Shown: positions 1 through 5,143 of the stretch, one piece after another | Position numbering within the stretch: position 1 is the first letter of the stretch | Layout of the letters: every line of letters begins with the position of its first letter | Assembly (NCBI GenBank): GCA_031290205.1 | Contig: JAITNZ010000083.1 | Coordinates: 1-10,669 of the forward strand | Direction of reading: 5' to 3' | Source: Spirochaetaceae bacterium | Lineage (GTDB): Bacteria; Spirochaetota; Spirochaetia; Treponematales; Breznakiellaceae | DNA: 10,669 nucleotides | Notes under the pieces: generated by a model | What the model was told of the DNA's origin: nothing | What the model saw: the letters and a program-made list of their open reading frames with translations, nothing else | The model's database searches: none | Position numbers and translations under genes: made by a program

Positions 1-102
1 GCTGTCTGCATGTTTAAGATAAGGGATGTCTGGCATCAGGGCGAAATCCCCAAAAGAATTCAAAATCTTTTCGAGAAAATCGGTATAGACTCCCTAAATT
101 AA
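1..102 (+). CDS. C-terminal end of an unidentified protein (cut by window edge)
   Basis: Frame 1 is open from the first base to a TAA at 100-102 and gives 33 residues ending in FEKIGIDSLN. The peptide has mixed charge and looks like ordinary soluble protein (it includes RDVWHQGEIPKRIQNLFEK). I do not recognise the family. It is most likely the tail of a gene starting left of the window. The composition argues for real coding, but the piece is too short to be certain, and a transposase tail cannot be excluded given the repeats that follow. Confidence 0.5.
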   Translation, partial: AVCMFKIRDVWHQGEIPKRIQNLFEKIGIDSLN

Positions 103-260
103 GCGGAGTTAGGGGTTAACCGCAACAACACCCCATCGGGTGCTATTATTGGGCGGGGTAGCGACGCAATTTTGCGGCGCGTAGGGGGAGACTTCCCCCT
201 CCTTATACTGGAGATTTCCATAGCGCCTACCTGAATTACCACCAATTTTGAAGTGCACCC
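103..260. other. Non-coding stretch with small hairpins downstream of the partial gene
   Basis: No convincing coding frame is seen. Small inverted repeats are visible: CACCC (129-133) with GGGTG (138-142), CGCAATTTTGCG around 165-176, and AGGGGGA (183-189) with TCCCCCT (194-200) around a GACT loop. None is followed by a clean T run, so I do not call a terminator, although the hairpin at 129-142 lies in a position where the preceding gene could end its transcript. Confidence 0.4.
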
Positions 261-350
261 GGAAGGCTTTCTCGGTCAGTAGCGCGCGCGCTTAAGCGCA
301 CGAGCTCCTGCCATCCTTCTAGCCGCGCGTTTTTCTGTTAGGGCTTTACT
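261..350 (+). repeat. Dispersed hairpin-core repeat, copy A
   Basis: GGAAGGCTTTCTCGGTCAG (261-279) recurs exactly at 3823-3841. CTGCCATCC (308-316), TAGCCGCGC (320-328) and TTCTGTTAG (333-341) also have counterparts in the same order in copy B and, inverted, in copy C. Between the conserved blocks CTCGGTCAG and CTGCCATCC lies a 28-base core that differs between copies. Here it contains the perfect palindrome GCGCTTAAGCGC (288-299). The similarity to copy C continues through GGGCTTTACTGT (341-352). This is a non-coding mobile or REP-like repeat. Confidence 0.7.
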
Positions 351-399
351 GTTAGGCGGAAAACGCGTAGCCCAGCCAATTTGTCTGAAAAGCCCTCAC

Positions 400-642
400 C
401 ACTTGTGCTGTGGAGGAATTTGCTGACGTAGCGGGCGGGGCGGGGAAGGCTCATCAGAAAAATTCGCTGGTAAAAAAACTTTAGTCGGCTACTGCCGACA
501 CTCGTAAAAGCTTTTCCTAAGTGGCGGAAAATGCGTCCGACGAGGAAAACGACTTGCTTAGGAAATGGGCGCCTGTTTTCTGATGAGCCTTCCCTGCCCC
601 GCCCGTCCCCGCGATTAAAATCGCGGGGCAACAGCACAAGTG
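400..642. repeat. Nested palindromic element of about 240 bp
   Basis: Inverted repeats nest inside one another. CACTTGTGCTGT (400-411) is the exact reverse complement of 631-642. A 30-base arm at 432-461 matches the reverse complement of 576-605 with one mismatch. TTTCCTAAG (513-521) pairs with CTTAGGAAA (557-565). Local hairpins sit at 484-499 (GTCGGC, TACT loop, GCCGAC) and at 607-628 (a 10-bp stem beginning CCCCGCGATT with an AA loop). As RNA or single-stranded DNA this would fold into one long, branched stem. The arm shares GGGGAAGGCT with the dispersed repeat family. It could be a MITE-like element or a structured RNA. No target-site duplication was found. Confidence 0.65.
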
Positions 643-665
643 CGGGACTTGCTGAAGGCAGCGTA

Positions 666-695
666 TTGACAAAAAAACAACTTTTCCCCCATAAT
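666..695 (+). promoter_or_regulatory. Sigma-70-type promoter for tRNA-Gly and probably def-fmt
   Basis: A perfect -35 TTGACA (666-671) is followed after 18 bases by CATAAT (690-695), a 5/6 match to the -10 box. Transcription would start near 702, almost at the first base of the mature tRNA (703). There is no terminator between the tRNA and def, so the same promoter probably also serves def, fmt and the PASTA gene. Confidence 0.7.
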
Positions 696-702
696 ACCGT
701 AT

Positions 703-773
703 GCGGCTGTCATATAACGGCATTATCCAAGCTTCCCAAGCTTGAGACGCGGGTTCGACTCCCGTCGGCCGCT
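703..773 (+). tRNA. tRNA-Gly (anticodon CCC)
   Basis: A complete cloverleaf can be drawn. The acceptor stem GCGGCTG (703-709) pairs with CGGCCGC (766-772), with one T-G wobble, and the discriminator is T773. There is a short D arm with GG in its loop. The anticodon stem CAAGC/GCTTG encloses loop TTCCCAA (733-739), placing anticodon CCC at 735-737. The variable loop is AGAC, and the T arm is GCGGG-TTCGACT-CCCGT. The overall layout follows bacterial tRNA-Gly. The 3' CCA is not encoded (CGT follows), so it must be added after transcription. The tRNA reads GGG codons. The def start codon lies only 11 bases downstream. Confidence 0.93.
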
Positions 774-784
774 CGTGGATAGTA

Positions 785-1300
785 ATGGCAATGGAAGTAC
801 TCACGCTCGGGGACGAGCAGCTTAGACAAAAGGCGCTCGCCGTCAAAAAAATTGATGAAAGCTATCAGCGTCTTGCCGACTCAATGTTGGACATTCTCCA
901 TAAACAGAGGGGCGTCGGGCTTGCTGGTCCGCAAGTTGGCGTCCTTGAGCGGATTTTTGTCGTGCATGTTGAGGGGGATGTGCCGCGGGTTTTTATCAAT
1001 CCGTCGATTATCGAAACATCCGAAGCGCAGCTTTCATTTGAAGAAGGCTGCCTTTCCGTGCCCGGTGTCTGGGCGGAGCTTATCCGCCCGAAAATTATCA
1101 AAGTGCAGGCATGGAACGAGCGGGGGCGCCCCTTCACCATCGAGGTGGGCGGCTTACTTGCCCGCGTTATTCAGCATGAATGCGACCACCTTGAAGGCGT
1201 CCTCTTCATCGACCACCTGAGCGAGGCGAAACGTGAGCGCCTCCTTGAAAAATACGGGAACTTAAAATTAAAAAAGTTGAAAAAGAAAATCAGCCGGTGA
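785..1300 (+). CDS. def: Peptide deformylase
   Basis: Peptide deformylase is a cytoplasmic metal enzyme that removes the formyl group from the N-terminal methionine of new proteins. All three family motifs are present in the 171-residue product: GVGLAGPQ (43-50, family GxGLAAPQ), EGCLS (87-91) and QHECDHLEG (130-138). Metal ligands C89, H131 and H135 and catalytic E132 are intact, as is Q50. The length is normal for the family. The tail (155-171) is very lysine-rich (KLKKLKKK). I used the ATG at 785. The in-frame ATG at 791 would give the more typical MEVLTLGDE start, and neither has a clear ribosome binding site. The gene follows tRNA-Gly by 11 bases and overlaps fmt by four bases (GTGA), indicating translational coupling. 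Confidence 0.96.
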   Translation: MAMEVLTLGDEQLRQKALAVKKIDESYQRLADSMLDILHKQRGVGLAGPQVGVLERIFVVHVEGDVPRVFINPSIIETSEAQLSFEEGCLSVPGVWAELIRPKIIKVQAWNERGRPFTIEVGGLLARVIQHECDHLEGVLFIDHLSEAKRERLLEKYGNLKLKKLKKKISR

Positions 1301-2334
1301 ATCGCCCTTTTCATATCGAAGGCAAGTGGAGAAGTGCCTCAGGCACTGCATCAGGCGCCGCCTGTGGCATTGTGTTTGCTGGCAGCGCAAAAATTGCTGT
1401 ACCCTGTCTTGAGGCGCTGCTTCAGCAGGATTATGCCATTTCCGCCGTATTAACTAATCCTGATAGCGCAAAAGGGCGGGAGGGCAAAAAGTCCCCGACA
1501 CCGGTCGGCGCGGCGGCAGAAAGCTATTCGGCACAGCGCGTTTTGGAGGGTAAAGCGGGACTCAGCATATTCAAACCTGCGCACATCGATGCACAATGCA
1601 GCGGGGAAATTGCCGCGCTTAAAGCTGATTTGCTCGTTTCGTTTGCATACGGTAAAATTTTTTCGCCGCAATTCCTTTCGCTCTTTCCCCTCGGCGGCAT
1701 CAACATCCACCCGTCGCTGCTTCCCAAATACCGGGGGGCAACGCCGATTCAGGCGGCAATTCTTGGACGCGACAGGGAGACCGGCATCAGCATCCAATGC
1801 CTTGCCGAAAAGCTTGATTCGGGGGCTATCCTTGCGCAGGAAAAAATCCCCCTTAGCTTGACCGAGACCGCTGAAGAATTAAGCAGTCTCGTTGCCGAGA
1901 GGGCGCCCGCGCTACTCACCGACGTTTTGCGGTCGCTTGCCTGCGGGAAGACGTTGGAAAAAATCCCTCAGGATGAGCCACAAGCATGTTATTGCGGGGA
2001 ATTGAAAAAAGAGGATGGACGGATAGACTGGAAGCGCGGCGCCGCCCAGCTTGATGCACAGGTCCGTGCCTACACGCCATGGCCACTTTCATGGACGAGC
2101 TGTCAGGGACGCGAGCTTTACATACTTGCGGGAAAAGCAATCAGTGGTATAATTGAGCCGGAGGGCGTTCCTCCGGGCACGGTATTCGGCGTTGATAAGA
2201 AAGAAGGTATCCTGATAAAAACAGGGGGGGGCGTCTATTGCGCTAGCGCCCTGCAATATAAAACCAAAAAAGCGCTCGACTGGAAGGCTTTTTTGAACGG
2301 CGCGCGTGATTTTACGGGCTCGCTTTTAGAATGA
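1297..2334 (+). CDS. fmt: Methionyl-tRNA formyltransferase
   Basis: Fmt transfers a formyl group from 10-formyl-tetrahydrofolate to Met-tRNA(fMet), producing the initiator that Def later deformylates. The 345-residue product has the N-terminal formyltransferase domain with SLLPKYRG (140-147) and the catalytic Asn-His-Asp triad at N136, H138 and D174 (NIHPS and EKLDSG). A C-terminal domain with RAYTPWPLSW (257-266) follows. The usual first strand, FAGTPxFAVP, reads FAGSAKIAVP (28-36) here. It is preceded by about 23 extra residues, so the protein is longer than the common 310-320. The start is a GTG overlapping the def stop. An internal start is possible, but no ATG lies between the GTG and the conserved core. 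A run of eight G (2224-2231) lies in the C-terminal domain. The stop abuts the next ATG. Confidence 0.94.
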   Translation: MNRPFHIEGKWRSASGTASGAACGIVFAGSAKIAVPCLEALLQQDYAISAVLTNPDSAKGREGKKSPTPVGAAAESYSAQRVLEGKAGLSIFKPAHIDAQCSGEIAALKADLLVSFAYGKIFSPQFLSLFPLGGINIHPSLLPKYRGATPIQAAILGRDRETGISIQCLAEKLDSGAILAQEKIPLSLTETAEELSSLVAERAPALLTDVLRSLACGKTLEKIPQDEPQACYCGELKKEDGRIDWKRGAAQLDAQVRAYTPWPLSWTSCQGRELYILAGKAISGIIEPEGVPPGTVFGVDKKEGILIKTGGGVYCASALQYKTKKALDWKAFLNGARDFTGSLLE

Positions 2335-3402
2335 ATGAAGGAAAAAGTAACAGAAAAGATGAAAAGAAATAAAATAAGAGACGAAATATGGTTTGATTTA
2401 TCAGACGGCACGGGTAGAACAGGGTGGGGGGGCGTTAGTCCGCGCCTTTTTTTTGGTTTCTGCGTTGCCATCTTTATATTAGCCGCGCTGATTGCCGTTG
2501 TGGTATTCTTTCTCTCTGTCCGCGGCGCGGAAGAGGTGATGGTGCCCGATGTTCAAAACAAAGAATTAACGGCGGCGCTTATCGAGCTTCAGAATAAAGA
2601 ACTCTACCCCCGCATCCAGTTGCGTTTTTCGCAATCCGCTGCCGACAGGGGGCTGATTCTTGAACAGGAGCCCAAAGCGGGCAGCATCGTGAAGGCGGGG
2701 CGGCGCATCCGCCTGGTGGTAAGCCAAGGTGTGCTGATAAGCGCGATCGGCGCCTATGTCGGCAGGAGCATCGATGATGTCCGCAGCGAACTTCGCGACC
2801 TCTTCGGCGGTAGCGATATACCGCTCATCTCGATAAGGGAGCCCCTGCTCTACCAGTATTCATCGGAAACTCCGGGAACCATCCTCGAACAGTCGCCGAC
2901 GCCGGGAACGGGCATTAGCGAACACACGGAAATCAGCCTTGTGGTAAGCAGGGGACCGGATTCTGAAAATCTCGAAATGCCGCTGTTGATGGGCTTGCAG
3001 ATTGAAGACGCGCTGATTGAATTACAACAATCGGGCGTGAGGTATGAGTTTGAGCTCCGTCCGGCAAGCAGCCGCGCCTCGGCGGAAACGATTGTGGCGC
3101 AAGACCCTGCGGGCGGCGATGCTATCCCCACCGACCGCATCGCGCGGATAACCGTTGCCGCACCGAGCAGTGAGGACCTAAACTCCGGCGAAGTATACGC
3201 CCTCTTCAACCATAAACTTCCCGAAAACCCCTATCCCATGCAGACGGTCCTCGAGGTGATTCTTCCGTCGGGAGAGCGCGAGACGCTCAGCCGCGTCAAC
3301 TTCAAGGGCGGCTTATTCACCCACCCCTACCGCTTGCCCCGTGGGAGCATTCTGGTCCTCTCAATATTAAGCCGCGAGATATACCGCGAGCCGGTGGAGT
3401 AG
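2335..3402 (+). CDS. Membrane-anchored PASTA-domain protein
   Basis: The 355-residue product has a charged cytoplasmic N-terminus (1-37), one transmembrane helix (about 38-61, very rich in A, V, I and F), and three extracytoplasmic PASTA-type repeats (about 67-132, 133-207 and 213-276). Typical elements are VMVPDVQNKELTAALIEL, LEQEPKAGSIVKAGRRIRLVVS, LEQSPTPGTGI and AQDPAGGDAIP. A roughly 75-residue C-terminal part (280-355) is not PASTA-like. PASTA domains are known from Ser/Thr kinases and penicillin-binding proteins, where they bind muropeptides or lipid II. No kinase or transpeptidase domain is present here, so the role is unknown; a periplasmic peptidoglycan-related function is an inference. 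The ATG abuts the fmt stop; in-frame M9 (2359) is an alternative start. It is the last gene of the operon. Confidence 0.85.
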   Translation: MKEKVTEKMKRNKIRDEIWFDLSDGTGRTGWGGVSPRLFFGFCVAIFILAALIAVVVFFLSVRGAEEVMVPDVQNKELTAALIELQNKELYPRIQLRFSQSAADRGLILEQEPKAGSIVKAGRRIRLVVSQGVLISAIGAYVGRSIDDVRSELRDLFGGSDIPLISIREPLLYQYSSETPGTILEQSPTPGTGISEHTEISLVVSRGPDSENLEMPLLMGLQIEDALIELQQSGVRYEFELRPASSRASAETIVAQDPAGGDAIPTDRIARITVAAPSSEDLNSGEVYALFNHKLPENPYPMQTVLEVILPSGERETLSRVNFKGGLFTHPYRLPRGSILVLSILSREIYREPVE

Positions 3403-3407
3403 TGTTT

Positions 3408-3433
3408 GCGCAGAGACGCCCAGACGCAGAGGG
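3408..3433. repeat. Short GCGCAGAGACGC-type repeat
   Basis: The sequence GCGCAGAGACGCCCAGACGCAGAG contains degenerate tandem units (A)CGC(C)AGA directly after the PASTA gene. Similar CGCAGAGACGCAGAG strings are familiar from intergenic regions of many environmental bacteria. That comparison is from memory; only the local periodicity is visible here. Confidence 0.35.
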
Positions 3434-3458
3434 CTGATAAGACAATCCATTTGTGATT

Positions 3459-3476
3459 GCGCCACAGGCGCTTTTT
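3459..3476 (+). terminator. Possible weak terminator after the PASTA gene
   Basis: GCGCC (3459-3463), loop ACA and GGCGC (3467-3471) are followed directly by TTTTT (3472-3476), 56 bases after the PASTA stop codon. The stem is only five base pairs but is all G-C. Confidence 0.5.
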
Positions 3477-3525
3477 GCCCTCGCCTTCAGTTTGAAAAGG
3501 GCGTTATCCACTTGGGGGTCTAATA

Positions 3526-3561
3526 CCCCGCCCAGCCGCCGCTCTACGGCGGGGATTTTTT
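3526..3561 (+). terminator. Rho-independent terminator of the def-fmt-PASTA operon
   Basis: CCGCCG (3536-3541), loop CTCTA and CGGCGG (3547-3552) form a strong stem. An alternative outer pairing of CCCCGCC (3526-3532) with GGCGGGG (3548-3554) is possible. The stem is followed by A and six T (3556-3561). It lies in the right place to end the upstream operon. Confidence 0.75.
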
Positions 3562-3822
3562 ATTTGGAATTCGCGATTTCTTCGCGTCCATCGCAGACTT
3601 TTTTCTGAATCAATCCGAAAATCTGCGGATTTGCGTGAGGTCTGCTTCGGTTTTTGCGCCTCCGGGTGAGGCAAAACAAGGGGAAATTATCATGCGCTTG
3701 CCATGCTCCTAACCACGCACTTTGCCGTCGGTGCCCTCGCTCGTTGCGAGCCTCCGTATCTGTGTTAAACAGTAAAGATGCTATGATTTAATTATCGGGG
3801 AAAAAGTGCTACTCTGGTCTGG
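3562..3822. other. Non-coding stretch with small hairpins
   Basis: No credible gene is seen. Short inverted repeats are present: CGCGATTTCTTCGCG (3572-3586), CGCAGA near 3592 with TCTGCG near 3622, GCCTCCGGGTGAGGC (about 3658-3672), and GCTCG/CGAGC around 3738-3750. Their density matches the rest of this accessory zone, and none has an evident function. Confidence 0.4.
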
Positions 3823-3895
3823 GGAAGGCTTTCTCGGTCAGGGCACGATGCGCCCGCGCTCCTGCCATCCACGTAGCCGCGCACTCTTCTGTCAG
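3823..3895 (+). repeat. Dispersed hairpin-core repeat, copy B
   Basis: The copy contains GGAAGGCTTTCTCGGTCAG (3823-3841), identical to 261-279, then CTGCCATCC (3862-3870), TAGCCGCGC (3874-3882) and TTCTGTCAG (3887-3895), in the same order as copy A. The core between CTCGGTCAG and CTGCCATCC is 20 bases here, with GGGC/GCCC complementarity, and does not match copy A's 28-base core. It lies about 95 bases upstream of a transposase remnant. Confidence 0.7.
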
Positions 3896-3989
3896 CGCAC
3901 ATATTTCCGCCATACAGCGAATAGGAGTACGGTGTACACACACCCGATAATTGTACCCTGGTCCTTATTTTATATTAAGGAGAAAAAAA

Positions 3990-4190
3990 ATGGAAGTAAC
4001 TGGAAAAAGGTTCGTAGGAATCGACTTATGCAAGAGAACATGGGAGATGGTGATTGTGAAACAGAACGGGAAACTTGAAAAAGACGGAACCGTAGAGAAA
4101 AAAGTATTTCACAACGGGAAAACGTCGGCAGAAGGGAGAGCTACGCTCTATAAAAAGTTGGGATATGGCGACAAGGAATCACTGTTTTGA
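3990..4190 (+). pseudogene. Transposase N-terminal fragment, IS110-like
   Basis: An ATG at 3990 is preceded by a good ribosome binding site, AAGGAG (3977-3982), seven bases away. The 66-residue product begins with KRFVGIDLCKRTWEMVIV (6-23), resembling the RuvC-like N-terminus of IS110-family transposases, with the first catalytic Asp at residue 12. It continues through TSAEGRATLYKKL and then stops after GYGDKESLF, far short of the 300-450 residues of a full enzyme. From about 4160 the reading passes into an unrelated transposase fragment in another frame. The family assignment is from motif memory and is moderate. Confidence 0.55.
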
Positions 4191-4356
4191 ATACGAAAAG
4201 ATTGTCATCCTGAGCGACGGCACGACGTGGATTCGCTCCATGTGTAATGAGTTGTTTCCCGGTTCCCAACAGATACTGGACTATTATCATCTTGTCGAGA
4301 ACAGCTATAACTTCGGAAGACACCTATTCGGCAATGATGAAAAGAACTGGGCATGA
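4165..4356 (+). pseudogene. Internal fragment of a DDE-type transposase
   Basis: This open frame overlaps the end of the preceding fragment by 26 bases. Its 63 residues contain EKIVILSDGTTWIR and ELFPGSQQILDYYHLVE. This is the arrangement (SDGxxWI, then FPxxxQIxDxYH) found around the second catalytic Asp of ISKra4- or ISLre2-type transposases. It stops at 4356, just after NDEKNWA, before any third catalytic residue. Both ends are missing, so it is a remnant. Homology probably begins near FEYEK (about 4186), and the ATG at 4165 is not a meaningful start. Confidence 0.55.
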
Positions 4357-4455
4357 TGCACCGCCTTCTATCTCGAATCGCCCTTCTCTTACTAAAGGCA
4401 AGGCTGAAACCGCCTGTGGCGGGTCGTAGTCCAAAAGCGCTGCAAACAGGCGGGA

Positions 4456-4616
4456 CAGCAAAGCCCTTACAGAGGAGTGCGCGGTAACGAGCATGGCAGC
4501 TACGGTAAATGCTCGTGGCGTCGAGGATGGCAGCAAGCGCGGCGCGTCCGCGCTTGCTGCCGCTGACCGAGAGTGCACCCCCGTGCGTGTGCTGCGTACC
4601 TGAGAAAGCCTTCCCC
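4456..4616 (-). repeat. Dispersed hairpin-core repeat, copy C (inverted, enlarged)
   Basis: Read on the - strand, GGGGAAGGCTTTCTC (4616-4602), CTCGGTCAG (4571-4563), CTGCCATCC (4533-4525), CCGCGCACTCCTCTGT (about 4484-4469) and AAGGGCTTTGCTG (about 4468-4456) follow the same order as in copies A and B. Extra material separates the blocks. About 30 bases lie between the first two. Between CTCGGTCAG and CTGCCATCC is a core forming a perfect 14-bp hairpin (stem 4529-4542 with 4548-4561, five-base loop). A second hairpin is ACGAGCAT (4487-4494) with ATGCTCGT (4509-4516). Confidence 0.6.
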
Positions 4617-4873
4617 CTATGCTAACACTGCGGGCACGCCCAATGATGCGCCCGATAGGGCGTAGACGCGACTAATCGTTCATGGCGTGGCGCAGGACAA
4701 TGGTTCATTACGCTACAAAATGCAGGCAGGATTTATCCTGCCTGTGCGCCTAATGGGAAAGCGGACTCTGGGACTCCGATGTCTGCCGCCCGCTCCTCAA
4801 TGACGGCTGATTTACCGTGAATTTGGAAGTCCACCCCAGTGAGCGCTGGCGCTATTGACAGTTACATTTCGTA
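4617..4873. other. Non-coding stretch with one perfect hairpin
   Basis: No credible coding frame is seen. CAGGCAGGAT (4723-4732), loop TT and ATCCTGCCTG (4735-4744) form a perfect 10-bp hairpin not followed by T's. GCGCCC-GATA-GGGCGT around 4648-4663 is a smaller one. TTTGGAAGTCCACCCC (about 4821-4836) resembles TTTTGAAGTGCACCC just left of repeat copy A, suggesting another fragment of the same repeat family. Confidence 0.4.
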
Positions 4874-4884
4874 GACTTCGCCCC

Positions 4885-5044
4885 AGCAGTTCCGAATTCA
4901 ACCACGAACCTCACGAACAACACGAACGGAAGACGCAATGAATATGAATAATGGTGATAAACAAGGCAGAAATCATGAGAATTATGCGCAATTTGTTCGT
5001 GTGGTTCGTGCCGTTCGTGGTTAATTTTCGAATTCGTAATTGCT
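4885..5044. mobile_element. MITE-like element with terminal inverted repeats and 11-bp direct repeats
   Basis: The left end AGCAGTTCCGAATTC (4885-4899) is the reverse complement of the right end GAATTCGTAATTGCT (5030-5044) at 13 of 15 positions. Inside, AACCACGAAC with repeated CACGAAC units (4900-4928) is inverted as GTTCGTGTGGTTCGTG and CGTTCGTGGTT (about 4994-5022). The element is directly abutted on both sides by GACTTCGCCCC (4874-4884 and 5045-5055), as expected for a target-site duplication. It is 160 bp, with no coding capacity for a transposase. CACGAAC arrays of this kind are familiar intergenic repeats in many bacteria (from memory). Confidence 0.75.
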
Positions 5045-5055
5045 GACTTCGCCCC

Positions 5056-5083
5056 TTGAATATTTCCTAGAAATGGGTAAAAT
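5056..5083 (+). promoter_or_regulatory. Sigma-70-type promoter of the HDOD-mla operon
   Basis: TTGAAT (5056-5061) and TAAAAT (5078-5083, 5/6 match to TATAAT) are separated by 16 bases, giving a start near 5090. The -35 box begins at the first base after the right-hand direct repeat of the MITE-like element, so an insertion here sits exactly at the promoter's upstream edge. Confidence 0.55.
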
Positions 5084-5143
5084 AAAGGATAAGCGGTTCC
5101 GGGTGTCTTGAGTCGCGGAAAAAGGGGATGTAAAAAAGCAAAA

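Noticed and set aside
261..350. Integron attC sites as an explanation for the conserved-flank/variable-core repeat
   Set aside because: The GTTRRRY and RYYYAAC core-site signatures are not at the block ends, no cassette genes lie between copies, and copies are in both orientations. Chromosomal integrons are known in Treponema, so I looked, but the fit is poor.
531..782. 83-residue + strand open frame running through the palindrome and the tRNA gene
   Set aside because: It covers a nested palindrome, a promoter and a complete tRNA; the translation is low in complexity and unlike any protein. Not a gene.
338..846. Overlapping - strand open frames (338-637 and 517-846)
   Set aside because: They are antisense to the palindromic element, tRNA and def start. 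Their length follows from the GC-rich inverted repeats, not from coding.
4324..4578. 84-residue - strand frame downstream of the transposase fragments
   Set aside because: It overlaps the hairpins of repeat copy C and the transposase remnant; alanine- and serine-rich translation without recognisable features.
261..4616. CRISPR array made of the repeated blocks
   Set aside because: Copies are kilobases apart and in both orientations, with no regular spacers and no cas genes.
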